DNA from: Croceicoccus pelagius
Lineage (GTDB): Bacteria; Pseudomonadota; Alphaproteobacteria; Sphingomonadales; Sphingomonadaceae
Length of the DNA stretch: 64,000 nt
Direction of reading: 5' to 3'
NCBI RefSeq assembly: GCF_001661915.1
Contig: NZ_LYWY01000039.1
Coordinates: forward strand, 310,001-374,000
The number at the start of each line of letters is the position of its first letter. Positions within the stretch are counted from its first letter, which is position 1. This document shows positions 50,110-58,027 of this stretch, in pieces. Under the pieces are notes generated by a model that made no database searches, was not told the DNA's origin, and saw only the letters and a list, made by a program, of their open reading frames with translations. The position numbers and the translations under genes were made by a program.

Positions 50110-50616
50110 TTGGGACTGGGCCTGGCTTCATCTTTGGGAGCTATCTGGCTTGTGCCGCTCGCCTTCGCGAGCGCGAGTACCGATGTCCCCTTGCCTGAAG
50201 AGGCCGAAATCCCGTTCGAAATGGTGCAGCGCCAGGTGGAAACACAGGTCCGCCAGCGCGTCATTATCCGTATCACCCCGCTTAGCCGCATGACCCCGCC
50301 GCCAACCGCCGAGGCAATGGTCGAACGGCCCCGCCGCCGTCCCGACAAGGACATGGAACGCTGTATCCCGATCAAGGACATTGCGGGCGTGAGATTGGGG
50401 CAAGGTCGGCAACTCCTGCTCTACATGCGCGATCGCCGCGTCGTTGGCACCAGTCTCGACCGGTCGTGCCAGGTGAGCAGTTTCTACTCGGGCTTTTATG
50501 TCGAGCGGCCCGAGGACGGGCTGCTCTGCGCAGGGCGTGAGGCGCTGCACGCCCGCTCGGGCGCGGACTGCATGCTCGGCTCGTTCCACGAGGTCGAGCC
50601 AGGCGAGGACGATTAG
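50110..50616 (+). CDS. Exported four-cysteine protein, unknown function
   Basis: I do not recognise a family. A TTG at 50110 with AGGAG eight bases upstream opens a 168-residue frame that begins with a signal peptide (MGLGLASSLGAIWLVPLAFASA); an upstream TTG at 50047 would bury it. The mature part has a helix-prone EEAEIPFEMVQRQVETQVRQR, a basic linker, then a compact region with four cysteines (MERCIPIKD, DRSCQVSSFYSGFYVER, GLLCAGRE, ADCMLGSF) and a final acidic tail. Two disulfides are likely. It lies alone between a divergent dehydrogenase and a helicase. Confidence 0.7.
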   Translation: MGLGLASSLGAIWLVPLAFASASTDVPLPEEAEIPFEMVQRQVETQVRQRVIIRITPLSRMTPPPTAEAMVERPRRRPDKDMERCIPIKDIAGVRLGQGRQLLLYMRDRRVVGTSLDRSCQVSSFYSGFYVERPEDGLLCAGREALHARSGADCMLGSFHEVEPGEDD

Positions 50617-50858
50617 AGACGGTTCCGCGAGGCTGTCTTGCCTGTGCAAACCTTGACTTTTGCAGCTTTCTCGCCATAGCGGCCACTTGGTTCGCGCCAC
50701 GGCGGTTCGGACCTTGCGCCGGACAATCCCGGCCCGCCACCGCAACGGCTCTGCCGCGCGGTATCGGACCAGCGGGATCGTTTGCGGATTTCCGTTAGAA
50801 TACCACCAGATTTAAAGGGGCGTCCACGGCTTGTCGAAGCCCCGTACAGGATGATTGC

Positions 50859-52238
50859 ATGAAGTTTGCCGATCTCGGCCTCTCTCAAGAACTGCTGCAG
50901 TCGGTCGAAGCGGCCGGCTATGACGAACCGACCCCGATCCAGGCGCAGGCGATTCCCAGCGTGCTGATGATGCGCGACCTTATCGGTATCGCGCAGACGG
51001 GAACCGGCAAGACGGCCAGCTTCGTGCTCCCGATGATCGACATTCTCGCGCATGGCCGCCGCCGCGCGCGAATGCCGCGTTCGCTCATTCTCGAACCGAC
51101 GCGCGAACTCGCCGCGCAGGTTGCCGAGAATTTCGAGAAGTACGGCACCAACCACGATCTGAAGATGGCGTTGCTCATCGGCGGCGTGCAGATGGCCGAT
51201 CAGGTCAAGGCGCTGGACGAAGGCGTCGATGTTCTGATCGCGACGCCCGGCCGCCTGATGGACCTGTTCGAGCGGGGCAAGATCCTGCTTACCGGCTGTG
51301 ACCTTCTCGTCATCGACGAGGCGGACCGCATGCTCGACATGGGCTTTATCCCAGACATCGAGACGATCTGCGAGAAGCTTCCGACCCAGCGCCAGACGTT
51401 GCTGTTCTCGGCCACGATGCCGCCGCCGATCAAGAAGCTCGCCGACCGATTCCTGACGAACCCGAAGAATATCGAGGTTTCGCGCGCCGCGTCGACGAAC
51501 GAGAATATCGAGCAGTTCAAGATCGAAGTACCCGCGCGCAAGAAGCGTGAGGCCTTGCGCTGGATTCTCGAGAACGACAATGTCAATACCGCCATCATCT
51601 TCGCCAACCGCAAGACGACCGTGCGCGAGCTCAACAAGAGCCTGCAGCGTCACGGCTTCAAAACGGGCGAAATTCACGGCGACATGGACCAGCCCGCCCG
51701 CCTTGCCGAACTGGCCATGTTCAAGGAAGGCAAAATCAACATCCTCGCCGCCAGCGATGTCGCTGCACGTGGTCTGGACGTCAAAGGCGTAAGCCATGTC
51801 GTGAACTTCGATTGTCCGTGGCACCCGGACGATTATGTCCACCGCATCGGCCGTACAGGCCGAGCAGGGGCCAAGGGCCGCGCTTTCACCCTGATCGCGC
51901 CCGACGATGCCGAGGCGCTGGACAATGTCGAGAAACTGACGGGCGCGAAGCTGCCGGCCTTTGATTTCAAAGCCCATTTCGAAAAGCACGGCTATCCGGA
52001 AAGCGAAGAGCAGCAGGAAGAAAAGCCTGCCCGCCGTTCGCGCAGCCGCCGCGACGACGAGGAAGAGCGCGAGGAGCGTGAGGATCGTCCGAGGCAGGAT
52101 CGCAAGCCGCGCCGCGAACGGGGCGACAAGAAGCCGGAACGTCAGCCGCGCCAGCGCCGCGACGAACCTGTGGAACCGAGCGAGCCGGGCGTCTGGAACG
52201 GACCGGTGCCCGAATTCCTCGGCGTCAGCGCGCTCTGA
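50859..52238 (+). CDS. DEAD-box RNA helicase, RhlE-like
   Basis: ATP-dependent RNA unwinding enzyme, probably in ribosome assembly or mRNA decay; 459 residues. Motifs in order: Q motif FADLGLSQELL..GYDEPTPIQ, Walker A AQTGTGKT, PTRELAAQ, VIDEADRMLDMGF, SAT, and in the second domain ASDVAARGLDVKGVSHVVNFD and HRIGRTGRAGAKG. The final 75 residues are a charged tail rich in arginine, glutamate and lysine. An untranslated leader of up to 240 bases includes GGGGC..GCCCC at about 50817-50845, just before the ribosome site. A cold-induced leader is possible but not shown. Confidence 0.94.
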   Translation: MKFADLGLSQELLQSVEAAGYDEPTPIQAQAIPSVLMMRDLIGIAQTGTGKTASFVLPMIDILAHGRRRARMPRSLILEPTRELAAQVAENFEKYGTNHDLKMALLIGGVQMADQVKALDEGVDVLIATPGRLMDLFERGKILLTGCDLLVIDEADRMLDMGFIPDIETICEKLPTQRQTLLFSATMPPPIKKLADRFLTNPKNIEVSRAASTNENIEQFKIEVPARKKREALRWILENDNVNTAIIFANRKTTVRELNKSLQRHGFKTGEIHGDMDQPARLAELAMFKEGKINILAASDVAARGLDVKGVSHVVNFDCPWHPDDYVHRIGRTGRAGAKGRAFTLIAPDDAEALDNVEKLTGAKLPAFDFKAHFEKHGYPESEEQQEEKPARRSRSRRDDEEEREEREDRPRQDRKPRRERGDKKPERQPRQRRDEPVEPSEPGVWNGPVPEFLGVSAL

Positions 52239-52253
52239 ATTTTTGAATGGCCA

Positions 52254-52285
52254 GCGGCGGCAGGGCTAAGGTACCCCACCGCCGC
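52254..52285. terminator. Hairpin between convergent helicase and FKBP genes
   Basis: GCGGCGG...CCGCCGC with an 18-base loop that may pair internally. It lies between two convergent stops and lacks a T-run on either side. Confidence 0.3.
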
Positions 52286-52300
52286 GAGCGATAGCCGCGA

Positions 52301-52738
52301 TCAGGCGGCTTCCTTGATTTCTGCCAGGGTCAGGTCGAATGTCAGGTCCTGACCGGCGAGCGGGTGATTGCCGTCTGCAGTCACGCTCTGGGGGCCGACC
52401 TGCGTGATCACGAGGTTGACGGTCTGCCCGTCCTGCTGCTGTGCGGCGAGCGACATGCCTGGCTGCGGCTCAGGCTCTGCCGGAAGGTTCGCGCGCGGGA
52501 TTTCGACGACCATTTCCTCGCGATGCGGACCGAAGGCATTTTCGGCGTCGATCTTGACCGAAGTCTCGCCGCCGACTTCCATGCCGGTCAGCGCGGCCTC
52601 GATCTGCGGGAAAATCTGGTCCGCCCCGATCTTCAGCGTCTGGGGCCCTTCGGCCTGGGTGCTGCCCACGACGTTTCCGTCGTCGGTGCGAACGGTATAG
52701 GTGATGAGCACGGTGTCACCGTGTTTTGCAGTGTTCAT
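52301..52738 (-). CDS. FKBP-type peptidyl-prolyl isomerase, SlyD-like
   Basis: Prolyl isomerase/chaperone of 145 residues. It has the SlyD-type arrangement: GDTVLITYTVRTDDGNVVGST, IGADQIFPQIEAALTGMEVGGE, then the inserted-in-flap segment PHREEMVVEIPRANLPAEPEPQPGM and a closing strand ending DLTFDLTLAEIKEA. There is no histidine-rich tail, so nickel binding as in E. coli SlyD is not expected. No signal peptide, hence cytoplasmic. The ATG at 52738 was chosen; the open frame to 52882 has no family character. Confidence 0.92.
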   Translation of the reverse strand: MNTAKHGDTVLITYTVRTDDGNVVGSTQAEGPQTLKIGADQIFPQIEAALTGMEVGGETSVKIDAENAFGPHREEMVVEIPRANLPAEPEPQPGMSLAAQQQDGQTVNLVITQVGPQSVTADGNHPLAGQDLTFDLTLAEIKEAA

Positions 52739-52900
52739 GGTAATCCTTTGGATTGGATGGTTCGGCGCACGACGCGCCGTCTGGACCGGCGCCCGTAGTG
52801 GCGCCGCATTTGCCTTAGGGTTGCAAGCGTGGACCGCGATGTCAAATGAAGCGCGAGTGGTAACTGCCAGCGTCCACAGCACTTCGGTCGGGCGGCCGGA

Positions 52901-55219
52901 TCAGGCCGGGCGTACGAAACTGTCGATCACGCGCTTGGTCGAACCGTTCTCGAAGTCGATCTCCAGCTTGTTGCCTTCCTGCCCCCTGACCTCGCCATAA
53001 CCGAACTTGTCGTGGAACACGCGGTCGCCGATCGCGATGTCGGTGCGGGCCTTGGCGGCGAAACTGGCCGCGCTGCGCCGCGCCTCGGGGATGCGTTTGG
53101 GCGTGGCGTCGTATTCGGACTTTGCCGCGCGTTGCCAGCCCGGGCCGCGGGTCATGGTGCGGGCGGGCTGGGCCTTGGCGACATGGGCGAAGGGATCGGA
53201 ATGTTCAGACCACTGCGCCCGCCACATCGAGGCGCCGCCGGTCATGGTCGATTCCATCTCGATCATATTGTCGGGCAGTTCCTCGACGAAACGTGAGGGG
53301 ATCGCGCTCGACCACTGGCCATAGATGCGGCGGTTCGCGGCATGGAGGATCGTGCATTCCCGGCGCGCCCGTGTGATCGCGACATAGGCGAGCCGGCGTT
53401 CCTCCTCGAGACTGCGCAGGCCCCCTTCGTCGATCGCGCGCTGCGACGGGAACACGCCTTCTTCCCAGCCTGGCAGGAAGACATGGTCAAATTCCAGCCC
53501 CTTGGCCGCGTGCATCGTCATGATCGTGATCGTCGCTTCGGCATCGGCGGCGTCATTGTCCATGACGAGGCTGACGTGTTCGAGAAACGCGCCCAGCGTC
53601 TCGTAGTCTTCCATTGCGCGGGCGAGTTCGGACAGGTTCTCCAGCCGTCCCGCCGCCTCCGCGCTCTTTTCGGCCTGCAGCATCGCGGTATAGCCGCTTT
53701 CGTCCAGCACCATGCGCGCCAGTTCGGCAGGGCTCAGCGTCTGGCCCTCTTCGCGCCAGCGTTTGAAGTCTTTCATCAACGCCAGCAGCGTGTTGCGCGC
53801 GCGGGCCGGAAGCTCGTCGGTGTCGCAGATGTCGATCGCGGCGGCGGCCAGCGGGATGTTCTGCGAGCGGGCGTGAATGTGCAGCTTTTCCAGCGCCTTC
53901 TGACCAAGCCCGCGCTTTGGGGTGTTGTAGATGCGCTCGAAAGCGAGGTCGTCTGCAGGCTGGGCAATCACGCGCAAGTAGGCCATCGCATCGCGGATTT
54001 CGGCGCGTTCATAGAAGCGGAAGCCGCCGATGATCTTGTAGGGCAGGCCGATCTGGATGAACCGGTCCTCGAACTCGCGCGTCTGGAACTGCGCTCGGAC
54101 AAGGATCGCAGCCTTGCTGAGCGGGATGCCGCGGCGCGACAGGCTCTCTGCCTCGTCGCCGACGCGGCGCGCTTCCTCGGGGCCGTCCCAGACACCGATG
54201 ACGCGGACCTTCTCGCCCGGCTCGATCTCGGTCCAGAGCGTCTTGCCGAGCCGTTCGCTGTTGGCATCGATCAGGCCCGATGCGGCGGCGAGGATTTCGG
54301 GCGTGGAGCGATAGTTCTGCTCCAGCCGGATCACTTTCGCGCCAGGAAAATCCTTTTCGAACCGCAGAATATTGGCGACTTCTGCGCCGCGCCACGAATA
54401 GATAGATTGGTCGTCGTCGCCCACCACGCAAATGTTATGGCGCGGTTGGGCCAGCAGGCGCAGCCACAGGTACTGAACAGAGTTCGTGTCCTGATACTCG
54501 TCCACCATGATATACTTGAACCGCTGACGATAGGATTCCAGCACGTCTTTCTCGCGCCGGAAGACGTTCAGCATGTGCAAAAGAAGGTCGCCGAAATCGC
54601 AGGCGTTCAGCGCCTTCAGCCGGTCCTGATAGAGCCGGTAGAACTGCACCCCCTTTCCGTTGGCGTAGGCCTCGTTCTCTGCCGCATCGAGATCTTCGGG
54701 GTTGAGCCCGCGGTTCTTCCAGCGATCAATCAACCCAGCAAGCTGGCGTGCGGGCCAGCGCTTCTCATCGAGATTTTCAGCCTGGATCAATTGCTTGAGC
54801 AGGCGCAGCTGATCGTCGGTGTCGATGATGGTGTAGTTCGACTGAAGCCCGACCAGTTCGGCATGGCGGCGCAGCATCTTGGCCGCGACCGCGTGAAACG
54901 TACCCAGCCAGGGCATACCCTCGACCGCCGGGCCGACCATGCGCCCGACACGCTCGCGCATTTCGCGCGCAGCCCTGTTGGTGAAAGTGACGCAGAGAAT
55001 CTCGCTTGGCCATGCCTTTCGCGTTGCGACGAGATGTGCCAACCTTGCGGTAAGCGCCGCCGTCTTGCCCGTGCCTGCTCCCGCCAGCATCAGCACTGGC
55101 CCTTCGGTCGTCAGGACGGCTTCCCGCTGCGGCGGATTTAGCCCGGAAAGCCAGAGTTCCTGCGGGTTTTCACCATTTTCGGAGGTCTCGGCGGGAAGGG
55201 GGGATTCGTTGTCGGTCAC
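52901..55219 (-). CDS. uvrD: UvrD/PcrA-type DNA helicase
   Basis: Superfamily 1 3'-5' helicase of 772 residues acting in excision repair and mismatch repair, or as PcrA. Motifs: LNPPQREAV (Q motif), Walker A AGAGTGKTAAL, LCVTFTNRAAREMRERV, VDEYQDTNSVQYLWL, VVGDDDQSIYSWRGA, LEQNYRST, TIMTMHAAKGLEFDHVFLPG and YVAITRAR. The C-terminus has a Tudor-like GDRVFHDKFGYGEVRGQEGNKLEIDFENG. The start is a GTG at 55219; the in-frame ATG at 55255 would place the promoter and LexA box inside the gene. The transcript may be leaderless. Confidence 0.95.
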   Translation of the reverse strand: MTDNESPLPAETSENGENPQELWLSGLNPPQREAVLTTEGPVLMLAGAGTGKTAALTARLAHLVATRKAWPSEILCVTFTNRAAREMRERVGRMVGPAVEGMPWLGTFHAVAAKMLRRHAELVGLQSNYTIIDTDDQLRLLKQLIQAENLDEKRWPARQLAGLIDRWKNRGLNPEDLDAAENEAYANGKGVQFYRLYQDRLKALNACDFGDLLLHMLNVFRREKDVLESYRQRFKYIMVDEYQDTNSVQYLWLRLLAQPRHNICVVGDDDQSIYSWRGAEVANILRFEKDFPGAKVIRLEQNYRSTPEILAAASGLIDANSERLGKTLWTEIEPGEKVRVIGVWDGPEEARRVGDEAESLSRRGIPLSKAAILVRAQFQTREFEDRFIQIGLPYKIIGGFRFYERAEIRDAMAYLRVIAQPADDLAFERIYNTPKRGLGQKALEKLHIHARSQNIPLAAAAIDICDTDELPARARNTLLALMKDFKRWREEGQTLSPAELARMVLDESGYTAMLQAEKSAEAAGRLENLSELARAMEDYETLGAFLEHVSLVMDNDAADAEATITIMTMHAAKGLEFDHVFLPGWEEGVFPSQRAIDEGGLRSLEEERRLAYVAITRARRECTILHAANRRIYGQWSSAIPSRFVEELPDNMIEMESTMTGGASMWRAQWSEHSDPFAHVAKAQPARTMTRGPGWQRAAKSEYDATPKRIPEARRSAASFAAKARTDIAIGDRVFHDKFGYGEVRGQEGNKLEIDFENGSTKRVIDSFVRPA

Positions 55220-55223
55220 TAGT

Positions 55224-55255
55224 GAACATCTAGGGAACGCGGCCCCTGCGCGCAA
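55224..55255 (-). promoter_or_regulatory. Promoter and LexA box of the UvrD-like helicase
   Basis: On the minus strand TTGCGC (55250-55255), 17 bases, then TAGATG (55227-55232). A perfect LexA box, GTTC-N7-GTTC (55224-55238), covers the -10. The predicted transcript start (about 55219-55220) coincides with the GTG start codon. Confidence 0.75.
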
Positions 55256-55330
55256 GACCGCCCGTTCGGAACCGGAGCGCGGTTTCCTGCGTAGAATTGG
55301 GCAAAAGCAATCGAAATACAGGAGTTTTCC

Positions 55331-55939
55331 ATGAAGAACATTCTGAAGGCAGGCGCCGCCCTGATGCTTGGCGCAGCCACCATCGCCGCCCCGACCATCG
55401 CGACCGCGCAGGACGCTGTCGGCGGCACCAACACCATTCAGGACAAGCGCGGCTACGACGCACTTGATGAAGCGCAGAAGGCCGAATACGATGCATGGCC
55501 CGCCGAATATCAGACGGCATACCTGGGCTGGCCGGCGGATTACCAGACCAGCTACTGGGGCTGGCCCGCCGACTATCGCACCGCATATTGGGCATGGCCG
55601 AACGACTATCAGACCTATTACTGGGATCTGGAACCCAGCCAGCAGGAAGCGTGGTGGGCCCTGACGCCGGAGCAGCGCGGCAAGATCCTTGCCATGACGC
55701 CGGAACAGCAGATGGCCGCATGGGATTCGATCAAAGCCCAGATCGCCGCATCTGCAGAGCCGACCAAGGTTATGGCTTCGAATGCGACCGTAATGGACGC
55801 GCCGGCGCCGCGGGCCGGTGAGTATCCGGTGTGCGGTGGCGACATCCAGGACAGCTGCATCCAGCCGCGTGCTGCCGGTCTTAACCGCGGCAACGTGCCG
55901 CTCGACTACTGGCCCGGTCAGCCCGCCAGCTCGATGTAA
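55331..55939 (+). CDS. Exported 11-residue-repeat protein with C-terminal cysteine domain
   Basis: A 202-residue protein with a signal peptide (MKNILKAGAALMLGAATIAAPTIATAQ). Residues 42-140 are nine consecutive 11-residue units. The clearest are YDAWPAEYQTA, YLGWPADYQTS, YWGWPADYRTA and YWAWPNDYQTY; later units (YWDLEPSQQEA, WWALTPEQRGK, ILAMTPEQQMA) drift. Residues 164-202 form a separate domain with C168-x7-C176 and PRAAGLNRGNVPLDYWPGQPAS, which recurs in the protein encoded at 56129-56440. Tryptophan- and tyrosine-rich repeats suggest a helical or surface-binding array in the periplasm. I know similar WPAD-type repeats only from uncharacterised sphingomonad proteins. Function unknown. Confidence 0.8.
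   Translation: MKNILKAGAALMLGAATIAAPTIATAQDAVGGTNTIQDKRGYDALDEAQKAEYDAWPAEYQTAYLGWPADYQTSYWGWPADYRTAYWAWPNDYQTYYWDLEPSQQEAWWALTPEQRGKILAMTPEQQMAAWDSIKAQIAASAEPTKVMASNATVMDAPAPRAGEYPVCGGDIQDSCIQPRAAGLNRGNVPLDYWPGQPASSM
55454..55750 (+). repeat. Nine 33-base coding repeats (11 residues each)
   Basis: Nine in-frame units of 33 bases without gaps. Consensus of the best four is Y-x-x-W-P-x-[DE]-Y-[QR]-T-x. Identity falls from the middle units towards the 3' end, as in an old internal duplication. Confidence 0.85.
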
Positions 55940-55989
55940 GCTGACGCAATAAGACTACGCCGCAGTTCGCGATCACTGCGGCGGGGATG

Positions 55990-56023
55990 GGGCGGTGCGT
56001 GCCTAGGCGCCACCGCCCTATTT
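55990..56023 (+). terminator. Terminator after the repeat-protein gene
   Basis: GGGCGGTG...CACCGCCC followed by TATTT. A second perfect stem, CGCCGCAGT-N8-ACTGCGGCG, lies just upstream at 55958-55983. Confidence 0.6.
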
Positions 56024-56128
56024 GCGTGCGCGGCCCACGTATCGTCCCCATGCGCCATCGTTGCCGGTTGCATGTTAGGTACGATTGGGGCCTAATCCAA
56101 TGCGCTCTTTGGGAAAAAGGGGAACCCT

Positions 56129-56440
56129 ATGAAGAAGATCATCGTACCCGCACTTGCCGCCGGCCTTTCGCTGGCGGTTGCTGCACCCGCACTTGCCGAG
56201 CATCACGAAGAGATGAAGGCCGAAGTCGTCGAACGCGACTCCAAGGGCAAGGCCACCAAGGTGAAAGTGGGAGAGACCGTCTATGCGGTCTGCACGCCCG
56301 ACATGCAGGACGGTTGCATCAATCCGCGCGCCGCAGGTCTCAATTTTGGCAATGTTCCGTTGGACCATTGGCCTGGCGCACCTGCCAGCGGCCTGACGGC
56401 TGCAGAAAAGATGAAAAAGCCCGAACCTGCGGCTGAATGA
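56129..56440 (+). CDS. Exported protein sharing the C-terminal cysteine domain
   Basis: A 103-residue protein with a signal peptide (MKKIIVPALAAGLSLAVAAPALA). After a charged stretch (HHEEMKAEVVERDSKGKATKV) residues 52-87 repeat the domain of the upstream gene: C55-x7-C63, then NPRAAGLNFGNVPLDHWPGAPAS. About 24 of 35 positions are identical between the two copies by eye. It lacks the 11-residue repeats, so the domain can stand alone. The tail is AEKMKKPEPAAE. It is separated from the repeat gene by a terminator and probably has its own promoter. Function unknown; a disulfide is likely. Confidence 0.78.
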   Translation: MKKIIVPALAAGLSLAVAAPALAEHHEEMKAEVVERDSKGKATKVKVGETVYAVCTPDMQDGCINPRAAGLNFGNVPLDHWPGAPASGLTAAEKMKKPEPAAE

Positions 56441-56445
56441 TTTCG

Positions 56446-56991
56446 TTATCCGGCAGGGCGCAGCAGGTGAAGCCGCGCCTTGCCGGAATCGCGTACGGCA
56501 TCGACTTCGAAGCCCTTGACCTCCACGGTTTCAGCCCGTGACGTCTCGATGCTGATCCATGCCGACGGAGCGATCCAGCCCAGCCGGTTCAACTTGTCCA
56601 GCGCGACCGATCCCGCACCGGTGTCATAGGGCGGGTCCATGAAAATCAGGTCCGGCTGTTCCTTTGCAGGGCCCAGTCCCATGACCGAGGATGCGCGTAC
56701 GTCGCTGCGATCTTTCGCATCGAACGTTGCGATATTTGCGCGCAGCGCCTTAACCGCGTTCGCGTCCTGCTCGACAAACATGGCCCGCGCCGCACCGCGC
56801 GACAGCGCTTCGAGGCCGAGCGCGCCTGAACCGGCGAAAAGGTCCGCGACATACAGGCCCTCGAATGAGCCCAATCTGCTGACCAGCATGGAAAAAAGCG
56901 TTTCGCGGGCGCGATCGGCCGTCGGACGCGTCGTGTCGCCCTGCGGCGCTACCAGTTTCCGACCGCGCCAGTCACCGGCGATGATCCTCAC
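56446..56991 (-). CDS. rsmD: 16S rRNA (guanine966-N2)-methyltransferase
   Basis: Methylates G966 of 16S rRNA during small-subunit assembly. The 181 residues start MRIIAGDWRGRKLVAP, followed by TRPTADRARETLFSML, the SAM motif VADLFAGSGALGLEALSRGA, and the catalytic DLIFMDPPYDTG. This set is diagnostic. The ATG overlaps the stop of the pseudouridine synthase gene by four bases (ATGA). Confidence 0.96.
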   Translation of the reverse strand: MRIIAGDWRGRKLVAPQGDTTRPTADRARETLFSMLVSRLGSFEGLYVADLFAGSGALGLEALSRGAARAMFVEQDANAVKALRANIATFDAKDRSDVRASSVMGLGPAKEQPDLIFMDPPYDTGAGSVALDKLNRLGWIAPSAWISIETSRAETVEVKGFEVDAVRDSGKARLHLLRPAG

Positions 56992-57932
56992 TTCGCGCGA
57001 TCCCGGGCCAGTGCCTTGCGAAGGCGTTCGACATCTCCCTGCTTGACCTCGAACACAGCACCGCGGGCAAGGTCGCCAAGCTCGAACGGCCCGTATGCGA
57101 CGCGTAGCAGACGCGACACCTGCAGGCCGAGGTGTTCGAGAACGTTGCGAACTTCGCGGTTCTTGCCTTCGGTCAAGGTCAGCTCGATCCAGTTCTGCAG
57201 ACCGTTGCGTCGTTCCAGGTTCGCCTCGATCTGGCCGTAGTGGACGCCGTCGACGGTGACGCCTTCGAACAGGGCCTCAAGATCGTTCTGCCCGACTTTG
57301 CCCATCGCCTTGGCGCGATATGTGCGGGGGATTGCGGAAGAGGGCAGTTCCAGCGCGCGCTTGAACTCGCCGTCGTTGGTAAGCAGCAGCAGCCCTTCGG
57401 TGTTGTAGTCGAGCCGGCCAACCGGCATCAGGCGCGGTGTATCGGCAGGAAGCGCGTTGCGCAGGGCCGTGTAGATCGTGGGGCGGCCCTTGGGGTCACG
57501 CTCTGCCGTCAAGAGACCAGCAGGTTTGTTGAACAGGAACAGGCGCGTGCGTTCGGGCGCGGCGACGGGGTTGCCGTCGACGGTCACGCCTATCAGCGAA
57601 GTCAGTACGGTCGCAGGTGTCTCGACGACGTCACCGTTGATCGCGACGCGGCCGTCCTCGATCATCCGCTCCACCTCGCGGCGGCTGGCGATGCCAGCGC
57701 GGGCCAGCAGTTTGGCGATGCGGTCGCCGTCGCGCTTGGGCAGGTTCGGATCGGGTGCCTGCGTATCGCGCCCCTGGGCGTTGCGCGGTCCGCGCCTGCC
57801 GCCAGCGTTCTTGAAGCCGCCCTTTCCAGGCGCGCCTCTTACGCCGCCGGTCTTGCGCGGCGGACCACTTCGCGCCCCGGGGCGCCTGTCGTTCGGATTC
57901 TTCGGCCTGTTCACGCGAGCGCCATGCGCCAT
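56988..57932 (-). CDS. RsuA-family pseudouridine synthase, RluB-like
   Basis: Converts a uridine of 23S rRNA (RluB type) to pseudouridine; 314 residues. An N-terminal basic, low-complexity extension of about 60 residues (RPKNPNDRRPGARSGPPRKTGG) precedes an S4 domain (RIAKLLARAGIASRREVERMIEDGRVAINGD). The catalytic domain follows with RLDYNTEGLLLLTNDGEFKRAL, where the aspartate is catalytic, and EGKNREVRNVLEHLGLQVSRLLRVAYGPF. Exact target (RluB, RluE or RsuA site) is inferred from the extension and length. It is co-translated with rsmD. Confidence 0.92.
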   Translation of the reverse strand: MAHGARVNRPKNPNDRRPGARSGPPRKTGGVRGAPGKGGFKNAGGRRGPRNAQGRDTQAPDPNLPKRDGDRIAKLLARAGIASRREVERMIEDGRVAINGDVVETPATVLTSLIGVTVDGNPVAAPERTRLFLFNKPAGLLTAERDPKGRPTIYTALRNALPADTPRLMPVGRLDYNTEGLLLLTNDGEFKRALELPSSAIPRTYRAKAMGKVGQNDLEALFEGVTVDGVHYGQIEANLERRNGLQNWIELTLTEGKNREVRNVLEHLGLQVSRLLRVAYGPFELGDLARGAVFEVKQGDVERLRKALARDRAK

Positions 57933-58027
57933 CGGGTGAAATCATACAAGTCGGGGATAGGGACAAGGTGCGATTGCATGTGCCTCGCAAGCGCCTAGTC
58001 TCCGCCCCAACGCATCCTGGAGCACGC

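Noticed and set aside
53342-55141. A 599-codon open frame opposite the UvrD-like helicase
   Set aside because: All helicase motifs are on the other strand; no family features and no start context in this one.
55454-55750. A CRISPR-like or minisatellite array
   Set aside because: The 33-base periodicity is in frame, without spacers, and lies inside a signal-peptide-bearing coding sequence.
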